Below, piece by piece: positions 9,673 through 20,360 of a stretch of 64,000 bases of DNA. This DNA comes from Ophioderma brevispina. Its lineage: Eukaryota; Echinodermata; Ophiuroidea; Amphilepidida; Ophiodermatidae. Position numbers and translations under genes: made by a program. The stretch is taken from NCBI GenBank assembly GCA_023653785.1, contig JAMKCH010001664.1, positions 1 to 64,000 of the forward strand. Reading direction: 5' to 3'. The notes beneath the pieces were generated by a model, which searched no databases, was not told where the DNA came from, and saw nothing but the letters and a program-made list of their open reading frames with translations. The first letter of the stretch is position 1. Every line of letters starts with the position of its first letter.

Positions 9673-10278
9673 GGCAACAACACCATGATAATCTATCAAT
9701 TCATCCAGATGACTGCAGTTATAAATTGGTGGTTAGCCGATTCCTGAGATAGGCGTCCTGCCATCCCCCTCCTTTTTTGCCTATTTTTTTATGGATACCA
9801 TCACCAAGGTTCAATGGATAATAGGTTCATAAAGCAAACCGCCGTTGGAAAGGATTTGTTTTCCTATCATGGTGCCCGTACACGTTTTTCTTCGGACATA
9901 AAAAGATACAAGCATTTCATAATTGAGATTTTTTTCTATAACGCGAGAAGACTTATACGAGGGAGATTTCACTTAACTGGATTTACTAAATATCAAAGGA
10001 CCGGTTCGCTGGGGGCTGGCCTAAAACTCGCGTTAGGTTTATAAGGAGTGGAGGATGCGATTGGTTCTTGTAAAATGGTAGCGTGTTCATCGCATCAGTG
10101 CTGCCTTTAATCTACCAAGGAAAATATTATGCAGTAACGAGAAACTCGGCATTTGTTTGATTTTCTAGGAAACATAAAGTTTCTCCACATTGGATACGTA
10201 AACCGGACACATCGCAAAACTGATTGAGCTTCCAATTAAAGGATTCCATCCAATCTAACATAAGAACCATAATACCCA
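9673..10278. other. Unassigned spacer
   Basis: A 76-codon open frame at 9814-10044 (+) has no family motif. Nothing else recognised. Confidence 0.35.
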
Positions 10279-10485
10279 GTTGTACAAGGTCCAGAAACAC
10301 GTGTTCTAGCACCGCGCCTAACATAATTTTAGCTACCACCATCAGTGGCATTACTACATGCGTGTTAGGGGCCACATGGTATACCAGTGTCCGTTTCAGG
10401 CTTTATGCAACTCCGTGATATACAATATGAGGGTGGGATCTAATATGCATAAGCCTTTTGCCTGAGCTAATAGATACCCATGGAA
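10279..10485. repeat. Right copy of the direct repeat (partner 1716-1941)
   Basis: Same orientation and block order as the left copy: TTGTACAAGGT, AAACACGTGTTCTAGCAC, CTAACATAATTTTAG, ATATGAGGGTGGGATCTAAT and AGCCTTTTGCCT. No inverted dinucleotide ends, primer-binding site or polypurine tract was seen, so an LTR identity is not established. Confidence 0.6.
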
Positions 10486-10769
10486 TTTTAGTATGAGTTA
10501 TGATCCCCAGAACATGTATGGTCAGGCTATTGTTAACGTGTGCCCCATCCAAGGTCACCAGTGAAATTATAATTAACAAAGCAAGCTCGTGGTTTACTCT
10601 ACAAGAACAAAGTACCATGTCTACCAGAGCTCACTGTATGGTGATTCATGGAGCAACATTTTGCACAAGAGATTAGTAGTATGTACATAGTCCAACAGGT
10701 TTTCTTGAGCTATGAACATAGCCAAATGACCACTTCTGTTAAGTTAAATCTGATAGCCCAGGGCGCTAA

Positions 10770-10985
10770 GCAGGCATTGCTAACACATCTCAAGTGACAA
10801 AGGTTGTTGATTGTTTAAATTGTAGACAGACTGCAGAACCCCTGAAAATTAATTTCTTAAGTGCAGCACACATGGTGCCTTAAGGAGAGGGGGGCAAAAC
10901 AAAGTATGTACCAGGGGTCAAATTTTTTAAATTGATTCAATCATGTGGAAAAGTTACAATGTCATTTTTGTCTTAAACACAAGGA
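10770..10985. repeat. Dispersed repeat, also at 46195-46385
   Basis: Matches 46195-46385 in order and orientation: CTAACACATCTCA, ACAAAGGTT, TTCTTAAGTGCAGCA, GCCTTAAGGAGAGGGG, AAAGTATGT-type sequence, AAATTTTTTAAATTGATTCA and TGTGGAAAAGT. Differences are mostly indels. It could be the 3' region of the LINE remnant that lies just beyond it on the minus strand, but I cannot show that. Confidence 0.6.
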
Positions 10986-11269
10986 TCTAGGAAAATGGTA
11001 TAGTTTGGACTATCCACAACGTTAAAGTTTAATAGTTATAGGCTAAAAACAGCAAAAATCAATATTAATAAAAAAGGTCAATTTGGATAAAAAAAATGGT
11101 GCTACTTATTGGTGGAGCTCATAATAGGATAAAAATAAGGAAAGTTTTGAGTGTCTCAAATGATTGCTAAGGAAAAATAGGGTGGGAAGGAAACAAGGTT
11201 AAGCCCCAGGAATGCAATGGACGTTTTCAGACCTTCTGTGCCCCTACATTTGCTCATGATATAACATAA

Positions 11270-12722
11270 ATTAACCAATTTCATTGTCTATATCTAATCG
11301 AAGGTACTAACTGAAATTCCAAACGCTTCCAAAACATTTTTAATGATCTTACGTCTATAAAGAAATGTTTGTAATTGTCAATTACATTACAGGTGTTACA
11401 AATATCAGAATCCAGTAATTTCTACGAAAACAGATGTGCTTAATGGTGTTAATGTGAGATTATACATCATGTTATTATTCAAAGTGCCTAAGCTATTATT
11501 CCATTTTTTTTTTTGTATTTTGAAACACAATGTTTGTACCAGTTTTCATATATATTCTCTTCATTAATTGGTTCTACCAGTGTGTTTTTTACACAACGGA
11601 TATCATTCCAATCTAAATAGGACATCCGTAAATTTGTTTTGGATGTGATTTTACAATAGGACAGTTTAATATCGTATGTATTTATTTCTCCGGGTCTGGG
11701 AATGGTTAATTAACAATATACGCATCATAAATATTTTGTTTCTATTCACCTGGAAAGTGCTTGTTATGTTTTTCTTAAGGTAAACTATTCATGGGCCAGG
11801 CTCTGACAGCTCTTCTATAGATTAATAAATCTATTGCGAACAACAATATCGGAAACGTATATGATGTCGGCGTTGACCCCCTCTTAAAAAGCACATATTT
11901 TTCCCATTAATTTAAAATCCGCTATTTCCCCAAAGAACTTGGATCCGTGATATCTCGATCGTAAATGAGTAGAAGGTGGTTGTTGTTGGCTAAATAACAC
12001 AAGTTTCCAATTCATCAAAACAACCAAATATTTCATTGCTAAAAGGCCATAGGTAACTTAGCCTCCATATACAAAATTGAGATTTGATTTCTAACTGCTG
12101 GGTTTATTAATTGATTTTTATGATTTGTACCTCTGTGTTTTATTTTAACGGGTTTGCCTTATTGTACTAACTGCTATGTAATTGTTTTAATGTTTCTTTT
12201 TTTTCCCCCCTTGTTTTTTTTGCCGCTTGCTTTTTGGTATTTCCTATTCCCCCCCCCCCCAAAAAAATTGGTTCTCTTTTTTAATCTTTTTATTGGTGAT
12301 GATATTGCTGTGAATAAAATATAATGAAGATATAAAAAAATTAATTCATCCTTAAAAATCTTGTTATTGTAAAATAACTTGTTTCAAATTCATTTGATTT
12401 TTTTCAGTTTAAGTAAGTATCGTAAGCCACCTATTTGATCAAATCAAACTATCCAGCCACATTTTTCCACAAACCATTATTAGTGTTATCTAAAATTCTG
12501 GTAATCCATTTAATGTTTAGAAGGGCGCGCATTTAATTTTTCATCATCGGAACCATCTTTAGGCCTCCATGTTCCATAAGCCCTGCTATTGTTTTTTTTA
12601 TTCTTTTTTATTTTTTGGAGCTCCTCAGTATGGTTAAATAACATTTTGTTTAGCTTTTTTAATGACATAGCCTGGAACATGTTGGTTTGTGGCATTGTAG
12701 AGTAATTGTTAAATAATACCAA
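11270..12722 (-). mobile_element. Decayed L1/Tx1-like LINE, C-terminal part of ORF2
   Basis: The minus strand at about 11413-11310 reads, in one clean frame, DSDICNTCNVIDNYKHFF followed by a segment ending KMFWKRLEF. That C-x2-C ... H pattern with a downstream F-W resembles the C-terminal cysteine motif after the RT in L1 and Tx1-clade LINEs. Farther upstream on the minus strand (12000-11500) are short stretches such as NNNHLLLIYDRDITDPSSLG, separated by stops and frameshifts. A 70-codon minus ORF at 12722-12510 is lysine-rich and unassigned. RT catalytic motifs are not visible, so clade assignment is tentative. Confidence 0.5.
12185..12270. repeat. T/C homopolymer cluster
   Basis: Runs of T8, C6, T8 and C10A7 in succession; such runs are poorly called in long reads. 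Confidence 0.7.
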
Positions 12723-12728
12723 TGTCGA

Positions 12729-13390
12729 CTGCCGTGGCTACGTGAATGCCGTGGCCCGGCTACTCTTGAATGCCGTGATCCGGCTACGTGAATGCCGTGG
12801 GCCGGCTAGGTGACTTTTCGAACCCAAGAATTTTGGTTTATAAATCTAGAGTCGATTTACCGCTATGCCCAAATAAGCGGTCCGCTCCTGGAAACTTAGT
12901 ACATTTTAAATGTAATGTTTCGCTGCCGTGGCCCGACCACGTATACAATAAGCCCTCCTATAGTTATATGTTCTGGTCGCGGCCAACTTTCTACCCGAAA
13001 GGCACTTTCTAATGCAGCGCTTCCTAATTTAACCATGGCGGACCGGTGTGGGGCTGCGAACCGATACTGCCAGGCGAGTAGTCCGGCCATGTAGATGTAT
13101 TCCATTCACACCTTTATCCATACATAGATTTCCCGGAAGCAAGAGCAAGTGCTCACATTTTGTGACCCACCGGTAGTTTCCGGCCACTAAATAGGCGATT
13201 TTACGACGTGGGCCCGGATACATTTCGCCTGCCGTGGCCCTAATTGTTAAATTTTCGCTTTGTTGTTTTTTTGCCGCTGGCCCTACTTGGTTGAAGTGTT
13301 TCGCTTTTGCCTTGGCCCTGCCGTGAAAATTTCGCTGCCGTGGCCTGCCAGTGAAGTTCGCTGCCGTGGCCCGGCCACTTGAGAGGGTCA
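12729..13390. repeat. GCCGTGGCCCGGCTA minisatellite, left block
   Basis: Irregular units of about 30 bp built on TTTCGCTGCCGTGGCCCGGC then TAGGTTGAAAG. Best preserved at 12729-12815 and 13225-13390, with degenerate sequence between. Open frames here are GC-rich by-products. Confidence 0.75.
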
Positions 13391-13454
13391 AGGTAACTTT
13401 TAGTGATTTCTAGTTCTGGAGTAGATTACGGGTAGCGTTGTGGCCAAACTACGC

Positions 13455-13872
13455 TGTTTCGCTGCCATGGCCCGTATGGTGGAAAATTTCGCTTCCGTGG
13501 CCCGGATAGGTTGAAAGTGTCGCTGCCGGGGCCCGGCTATGCAAAAATTAAAGTGTACGCTGCCTTTGCCCTACTTTTTGAAAAGGTTCGCTGCCTTGGC
13601 CCTACTTAGTGAAAGTGTCGCTCTTGCTGCGGGCCCGGCTGGGTTTCCAACGGATCACACACCTGAGGTTCCGCGCCGTTGCCCGGCTAAGTTGAAAGTT
13701 TCGCGGCGTGGCCCGGCTAGGTTGAAAGTGGTCACTAACTCTACTGCCCTCACTGGGCCCATGATTGCCGCTAATTTTAAAGTTTCGAGCCCGTGGACCG
13801 ACTAGTTGAAGTGTCGCTGCCGTGCCCGCCTAAGTAGAAAAGTGTCCGCTTCCGTGGCCTACTAGGTTTTGT
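13455..13872. repeat. GCCGTGGCCCGGCTA minisatellite, second block
   Basis: Continuation of the same repeat up to the 5' side of the piggyBac region, with units such as GTCGCTGCCGGGGCCCGGCT and GCGGCGTGGCCCGGCTAGG. The 88-codon frame at 13539-13805 is a repeat translation. Confidence 0.75.
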
Positions 13873-14476
13873 ACCTGCGTTAGCGCCACCACTTCTGTTA
13901 GCCGGGAATTACCCGAAGCTTGCTAAAAAAAAAATGTTGGCCCATACACGTTACGCAAATCAATTTAAAATAGGGTTTTGAAGGGATAATAAAACCATCT
14001 GCATGAAAGAGTGCTGGGCCTGCCCGCTCTGTCGTAGCCCTATGCCGTTCAGTTGTGCTTAAGTTATGATGTGTTCAGGTGGGGAAAGTGGTTGCGACCA
14101 GAACGTATACTGTGCATATTACTTGTAATTCAGTGGCAGGGTACGGCAGTGAGACTTTTGAAAAATGGACTAGGACCAGGTTTTGAAAATTGACTAGTCC
14201 AGAGCGGACAGTTATACGCACGTAGGAGCGGATTGCCGGCCTAAAGATCAAGGAAAGCGGTTCGACTGGACTTCAAAAGCGGGATTAGTCATTTTGCCAA
14301 AGTCCCATAAACTGTTTCCCGCCACGTGTTGACGTTACCCGATTTACACGCACAGCTATAAGCTCAAACCAATTGGTTTACGCACTTCCGTACGGTCATT
14401 AGGGATGGGAACTTTTGTCACGTCACCTGGTCCAACAAGCTACAATCCGGATTGGTTTGGCGAGGGAAACTGCTAG
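13873..14476. other. 5' flank of the piggyBac relict
   Basis: No ORF or repeat recognised. If the element is largely intact its left end should lie here or just upstream, but I did not find a convincing TTAACCC terminus. Confidence 0.35.
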
Positions 14477-14478
14477 GG

Positions 14479-14487
14479 TATAAAAGG
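14479..14487 (+). promoter_or_regulatory. TATA box of the piggyBac relict
   Basis: TATAAAAGG, 43 bp before the first ATG (14530) of the transposase frame. Spacing suits a start site near 14505-14515. Confidence 0.55.
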
Positions 14488-14529
14488 AGCGATCACCAGC
14501 GATCTGTATCTGTCTAGCAGACACCTGCA

Positions 14530-16600
14530 ATGGACACATTAGACACTTCAAGCTATGACATGTCTTCCTAAGGCCGCCACCGAAGAAGAGCTGGCCTCGG
14601 TAGTGCTGGAAAGAAAGATGCGGGGAGGAGAGGAGAGAGAGAGACGAAAAAGAGTCGCGGTTGGATAACGGGAGCGGCAGCAGCCATGATAGCAGACCCC
14701 CGCGAGGAATTCTGCGGGACATGGCGCGGGTTAGGGCAGCAAAGAAAACTTCATCAGCGGAGCCGGTGCTCTTCCCCCGACCTGCTGTGCTGAAGCCAAA
14801 GGCTAAGAGGACGGGGGGAAAAGGGACCCCCGGTAGCATCCAGCTCTTGGGCAAGGCGATCCTGCAAGATCGGAGCAACGGAGGCAACTTGGAGTTGTTA
14901 TCCCCAAGGGATCGTCGTGCCTGTGACATGGTGCGGCCGTTGATAAAGCTGCGATTGCGACGGGACCACAATACTGGCATCGACTTTACAAACTCTGACA
15001 GGATGAGCCTGCAGGATAGAAGGATTTTCATTGATGATCACGCGCCAAGCCAGCCGCCGCGACAGAAGGGTGCAGAAAATGACCCGAAGCGAGAGGACGG
15101 TTTTGACCTGCTGGACCCTTCTAAGGACGACTCGGAGGGACGCCACAATTGAACCAGGTGAGACGCAAGTGTTTCCGCCGTACACTGCCGAGTGGACGGA
15201 CCGTTGACGCCGACCAACAGACCGCCTCCCCTGGACTATTTTGCGGAGTGTTTCTCTCTTAATCTCTTCCAGGAAATCGCTGACTAGAACAAACATCCGG
15301 TTGAGCGAGAAGAGGGTGAGAAAGATGACCTCGGTGCCGACATCCGCGCGGATGTTGCGTACCTTCATATGCTGATGGGACTGAACCTCATGGGCGAAGC
15401 TAAGGATTACTGGTCGTCCCACCGGCTGTTATCGAAACCTGAGAAGTCATGCGATTGGTAAGACGCGTTTTGAAGTCCAGTCTGGTAGCATATCGTGTGC
15501 GAACCCGACTACAGCCCAAAGAGATGGAGAGCAGAACCCGGGAAGAAAAAGAGATAAGTTCAATTACATCCGGACAAGATCCGCTGGATAGATCCAGTCA
15601 GCCTGGGGGACACTGTTCATCGGGAATTGCCGCGGAAGTATAACTGCAATCCGCATTATCTCCGATGATGGTTATGTTGCCGTACAAGGAGCATCACGGT
15701 TGGGTGACGATCATCGGATGCCGACAAGCCTATAAAACAGGGCTTCAGAATGTACGCGTATGCAAATGGGACAGTGGATACCTGTGCAACTTTACTGCGT
15801 ATGCCACCTTCAAACACAGGCCGGGAAATTGTGGATGTCGCGCCCGAGGCGTATCGATCCACAACAAATGTTCCACCAAATTTACTGCGACAAGTTGTAC
15901 GGTCCTGTCAATTAGCAAGGAACGTTGGAGCGCGGACATCTATCTATACGTTTCAACGGCTCATAACGGGTACCGCAATGCCAATGATCCCGAGAAGATC
16001 AGCAGGCGCTTTCGGCTCACCAAAAAACTCTAAGAGAGAGACGACCACATTGTCGCCGCTCCGTCCGTAATTGTTGATTACAACACGTACAGGAGCGGCA
16101 TTGACAAAACGACCAGTTAGTGCATACACCTCCTGCTAGAGAAAAAAGTCAGCACTGTGGAAGCAGGGTCGTCTTGGTCGATATCAGCCGGGTCAAGGCC
16201 TGGATTTGTTAAAATCGTGTCCACAATGCGGGGGCAAACCCGGGTGCTGATAGAATTGTTCGCCATTCGAGGTATCCTCAAAGACCGAGGAGCTCATCGC
16301 CGGTTTTCGCCGGGCCAGCCAGTTCGCCCAACATCGACCTGTAGTTAAGAACATGTTCTCAAACCAAATGCGGCCGGGCCATGAGTGGTGATAGAGGAAG
16401 AGCACCGGCAAACCTGTCGGAGATGCGTGCAACATCGAAGCGGGACCCCCTTCCGGAAAGTTGAAGAGGACAAGTTCGGATTTTTTGGCGAACCTGCGGT
16501 GTGCATATCTGTCGGGTGGAGTGCTTTTTCGGTCTACAATCGCTCCTCTTTGTGCAGCTTTTGCAGCTTGATGAGCGTGCATGGTGCGCAAGCATTTTGA
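14530..16600 (+). pseudogene. piggyBac-like transposase, frameshifted relict
   Basis: piggyBac transposases cut and paste DNA at TTAA with a DDD/DDBD RNase H-fold core and a C-terminal cysteine-rich DNA-binding domain. In order, the plus strand shows: an N-terminal charged region (ATG 14530; second open segment from 14661); ADVAYLHMLMGL then DYWSS (15360-15419), the family's start-of-domain motif; MMVMLPYK (15665), where the catalytic DEAM.PYKG motif is expected but the D-E-A triplet is damaged; CKWDSGYLCNFTAYA (15761-15805); YCDKLYGPV (15883), second catalytic Asp; DYNTYRSGIDKT (16076), third Asp, with GID for the usual GVD; and C..C-rich segments at 16405-16560. Length, about 2.07 kb, matches a full gene of roughly 600-650 codons. 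At least five frame changes and stops rule out activity as written; some may be consensus errors. Confidence 0.85.
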
Positions 16601-16964
16601 CGAATGACGGACGCCTAAGGAAAGGTTGTGCCGAATGCTAAGGACCCTGCCTTGCTAACTTTGTCCACTGACTTACTCGAACAAAAATGACATTGACGTG
16701 GCCCGCCAGTGTTGTCCGAAAACACTAGTGCCCAGGGCTGTAGTTCTAACATTGACAGTAGGTTACGCATCCAGTGTTGTGCCGAGCGATTAGTGCACCA
16801 CTGAAATAATGACTTTTACCGTGACTTTAAAATCATACGATCGCTTAACCAACATGTTAGGACCATCCACGGCCCCGTCCCACTGTGGCCGCCGGGCCGA
16901 GTTAAGAGAGCACCATTTGTTTCTTTGGCTTGACCGGACACTTTTACTTTCAGCTGATCTGTCC
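16600..16964. other. 3' flank of the piggyBac relict
   Basis: No ORF of note. Short GCC-rich patches (GTGGCCCGCC at 16698) echo the neighbouring minisatellite. Confidence 0.35.
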
Positions 16965-17496
16965 TAACCCTTTCGGGGTTGTCTTACAAGTCAACTTAAC
17001 ACAAATACTTGTACATCATTTCGCAGTTAGCTAGCTACTCTACCTCCCCCGTCCACCCGCAATCGCTTCGATGCTGCTACCACACAATTCCAGCCTACAT
17101 CTACAGTTGGAACCTGCCAATAAAACCACACGTGACGGGCTCATCCGACCGGTATTGATCCTGTACCCGGCAAGAAAAACTGATGGGATGGGCCTTATCC
17201 TCTCCAGGATAATAAATAGGTGCCCCTGCGCCGTGGTGCGTTGGTTTAACCACAGTTCCAAATACAAACTATGCTACCATACCAGACTTGCAGCCTGGAG
17301 CCTGTGGTTGGCTACCTACAAAGTTGAAGCCGAAGTACTACCAGCAACACCAATAAATATTATCAGAAAACGTCTGTAATAAAACAGAGCTTGAAACCTT
17401 AATTCAAAAGAAAGAACCAACATTTCCTTGCCCACAAATTCCAACAAATTAATGTCCAGAACAAATTAAAAAAACAAATTCTCTCTAAAGGGTTAA
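16965..17496. mobile_element. Possible piggyBac-type MITE or element end
   Basis: Left end TAACCCTTTCGGGG (16965) and right end CTCTCTAAAGGGTTAA (17481-17496) are roughly inverted (TTAACCCTTTmGrG). TTAA next to CCCT/AGGG is typical of piggyBac termini. The left end has C instead of the first T of TTAA. The interior carries a 102-codon open frame without motifs. Alternatively the right end is the 3' terminus of the upstream transposase element. Confidence 0.45.
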
Positions 17497-17508
17497 TTAA
17501 ATAGATCT

Positions 17509-17780
17509 GTAGGCCGAACATTACTGTAAAAAAAAAGACGCGTCTTAACAGGAGTGCGGGCGCCCCTTAGTTACGGTCCAGTAAATGGATCAGTTGCCCG
17601 AGTTCAGGTAAGGGGTTTGCGACCGGGTAAAGGTCAGGGTTGGGACCAGGCCATGCAGTAGGCCGACCATTACTGTTTAAAACTGCAGGAGGTCTAACAG
17701 GGTGCGGCCGCCCCTTTGTTACGGTCAAGTGAAGGGTCAGATAGCCGGGTCAATGTCAGGGTTGCGATATTACTGTTTTA
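17509..17780. repeat. Two-copy tandem repeat, about 145-bp unit
   Basis: Units at 17509-17657 and 17658-17780 share GTAGGCCGA-CATTACTGT, AGG-GTCTTAACAGG-type sequence, GTGCGG-CGCCCCTT-GTTACGGTC, and GGTCA-GGTTG. Second unit is a little shorter through indels. Confidence 0.7.
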
Positions 17781-17849
17781 CAAGCAATAGCGGCTTCTCA
17801 GGCATGCGCTCAGTCTCTTGTACCACTTGAGGTTCCACGGGTCACCAAC

Positions 17850-17998
17850 CTGAGGTTCCGCTGAAAGTTCGCTGCCGTGGCCTACTTGGTAAGAATGTCC
17901 TGCCACATAATGAGCACAATAGAAAGTTAACCGGAACACCCATGCCGTGGCCCTCACGTGAAGAAAGTTGGTAGAAAAGTTTCGCTGCCGTGGCACTG
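17850..17998. repeat. GCCGTGGCCCGGCTA minisatellite, right block
   Basis: Units GTTCGCTGCCGTGGCCTACT, CATGCCGTGGCCCTCACGTG and TTTCGCTGCCGTGGCACTGG, same family as 12729-13872. It places the same minisatellite on both sides of the piggyBac relict. Confidence 0.75.
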
Positions 17999-18146
17999 GT
18001 GGAGTCCAAGGTAAAAATTATGAAAAATGACCAATCATTATTAGGTAAAGTATCAATGGGAGTGGATAGGCGGTGGACCCAAGACCAGATCGAAGGACCG
18101 CCCGCTATGATTCCGGGATTCAAGGTTCCAGGGGGGGGGGGACGCC

Positions 18147-19600
18147 TTATTGGCTAGGAAACACACAGTATTGATATTGGGCTGTAGTTATTATGTTGTC
18201 GACAGGCTTGTTTGGGGAGTGCGATGATACTAGCCCTCCTCCAATTTCTTGGGTAAAGACTGGTTGGTAAGGCAACATGTTGGTATAACTTCTGGCGCCT
18301 TCAAGACATGTGGGCGGGCGCGCACAGGAACTCCGCTGGTAGATTATCAGGCCCCTGGGCATTTTCACTCTTTAGTTGGTTGATGGCAGAGGTGAGCTCA
18401 TATAGTGAGAAGATGTTGAAAGTGACCCGTCCACACCGGGAGCTCAATGCAGTTTGGTGGACAGAGCGAGTGTGATCCTTATCAATGTTCTTAAACGACC
18501 ATTTGCGAAGTTGATCAGCAATGAGTGGGCAGTCCAAACCTGGACATTTCGACGGTTGGAAATCTATCGGTGAGGCGTTTGATAGTTTCCAGGCCTCCTG
18601 AGGAATGAGTGAAGTCGATTCCATGGACCGTCTCCTCCCAGCGCTCACGACGTTTCCTGTCCAAGCAGTTGTCAGATCTGAAGCCTTGGATGGCATCTTT
18701 TCCCCGGGTCAGAATTTAGGAAAGAATGTAAAGAATATAACATTCCTCATCCCAGGATGGGATAGACTGCGACGACAGCCACGTGGGATGGTCTTCTTTG
18801 CTATGTTAATAAAAAGTTTACACAGTGCTGTTTAAGAATGGTCCAGGTTAGAGGAGGTTGGGTCGGGAGGTTGGGACTTCTGAATTTACCAGATTATTAA
18901 ACTGGTCCCAGTCTGCCTTGCGGAAGTTCCACCTTTTCACTGGCTTTGTTGGTACAGACTTAGCAGGGCTCTCCTGAGCGATCAGTGATGGTCTATGTTG
19001 GGACTTCGAACAGTACGGTGAACAGATTGGAGTCCCATTTTTTTGCAAATGAAGCCTGTCGGGATTTGTAGTTGTGTTCCACCTTCCAGAGTAGAACTGT
19101 CTGCTTGCTTGGGGTCTTGCAAAAGTTGAACGCTGGATTTGGAAGCCCAGTCCTCTAGGGTTGTGTCCTTCAGGGGTTATGAGTGCTATTACTATTGAAG
19201 TCACCGGAAGTAGGAGTAAGTAAATGCAAAGTGCACCATAAGTAGGTAAAGAGTCTGCTCGAAGCGATAGTTAGGTGGCTTGTTGACATTGGTGACATGG
19301 ACACCTGCAATTTGGGTTGTTGCCCATTCCAATGTGGAGTCTGCAGGTGAGCTTGTAATTAGTTTCCATTGAGCTGTGTTTTTAACAAAGGTGGCAATCC
19401 CATGGGTAGCGCTTTCGGGCACCTCTGCTGTGTGCAGCGGAAACCGTGTAGCCGCAAATGTCAGAATGGGAACTACTGTCAGTTGCGGTGCTCTAGAGTA
19501 GAAGCATGCAGTAGTTTGAACTTTATGCGCTTGTGTAAGGTGTTCGATGATGTTGATATTTGCCCTAGTGAGACATTCCACGTTCAGTGCAGCACTGGGA
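18147..19600 (-). mobile_element. LINE fragment: APE-type endonuclease and RT start
   Basis: Minus-strand pieces, in order: SRAPQLTVVPI and HGIATFVKN (near 19405) with NVNKPPNYRFEQT, which fit the endonuclease/exonuclease/phosphatase fold of LINE ORF2; RWNFRKADWDQFNNLV (18933-18890), a linker typical after that domain; then NAQGPDNLPAEF (18366-18329), the first RT motif. The frame ends where NNYSPISILCVS-like sequence meets GTGTGTTTCC at about 18150, next to a G10 run at 18131; RT palm and thumb are absent. The RT start is close to the LINE at 58.6-60.9 kb, so both probably belong to one family. Frames change at least four times. Clade uncertain, in the Jockey/CR1 group at best. Confidence 0.75.
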
Positions 19601-19689
19601 TGCCATCTGACTTGACATCCGGTGATGCCTGCCCTAATAAGGGCAAGTGTTCCACACTGACATCAGGTTGTGTTCTCTGGCGGGGCATG

Positions 19690-19760
19690 ATAAAATTACA
19701 GTGAGATAAAAAAGACGACAATAAGTTAAAAAGACAGTGAGTTAAAAAAGACAACATATG
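19690..19760. repeat. Short AGTTAAAAAAGAC tandem repeat
   Basis: Three units of GTGAGTTAAAAAAGAC-like sequence of about 20 bp. Confidence 0.6.
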
Positions 19761-19949
19761 TTAGCGTAGCCTCAGTTGATTATCATTCGCCTGATCAAGA
19801 TCAGTTTCCGGGGTTCACCATGAGGGGGTTGATAATCTTGAACCCCATATAGACCAGATATCACCATTTGCGCAGCTGACGGTACAGTGAACGGTACAAC
19901 CTATCGAAATTCAGTCTTACCAATGCCTAAGACAGAGCCAACCAATTTC

Positions 19950-20360
19950 TGAAGAAGGCCAATGATTGGATATTCCTGATGGATGAAGAACACATACAGA
20001 TATTGTTCCCTCCAGAAATTACTGAGACAGCTAAGAGACCAGATATCACCAACAAAGACAGTGATCATCATAGAGCTGACTCTCCCTATGGAGGAGAACC
20101 CATCCAATGCACATGCAAGAAAGAAAGTGCAAATTCCAAGATCTAGTGGCTGACTGTGAAAGCAGAGGATGATCTACATACTACTTTCCAAAAGAGGTAG
20201 GAAGCAGAGGTTTCTGCAATACATCAGTCTACAAATGCCTGGAACCTTTGGGCCATTCTAAAGGGAAGAAAGAGGCAAATCCGAATTAAAGGCAGCCAAA
20301 AGTTGCACTCAGAGCGAGCTATGTCATCTGGCTCAGCAGGAGGGCTCAAGGCATGCATTC
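19950..20360 (+). mobile_element. PD-(D/E)XK-like nuclease fragment, retroelement type
   Basis: One frame gives NDWIFLMDEEHIQILFPPEI (ending 20020) and AKRPDI (to 20047); a one-base change then gives TVIIIELTLPMEE (20058-20096) and AHARKKV (20109-20129); later PKEVGSRGFCNT (20189-20223). The order FPPEI, RPD, E-L-T-x-P, A-x-x-K, VGSRGF is that of restriction-like endonuclease domains found C-terminal to reverse transcriptases in many invertebrate and fish genomes. RPD and the Glu of ELT would be the metal ligands. No RT motifs lie immediately upstream on the plus strand; the neighbouring LINE is on the other strand, so this is an independent fragment. At least two frameshifts. Confidence 0.65.

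Noticed and set aside
9212..9688. 158-codon ORF, one of the longest in the window
   Set aside because: Starts in a GAAGAAGAAG tract and runs through minisatellite array 3; no domain.
1716..10485. LTR retrotransposon bounded by the direct repeats
   Set aside because: No TG...CA ends, primer-binding site, polypurine tract or gag-pol motifs between them.
14423..15422. Minus-strand ORFs of 202 and 174 codons as genes
   Set aside because: They are antisense shadows of the piggyBac coding region, which has recognisable motifs on the plus strand.
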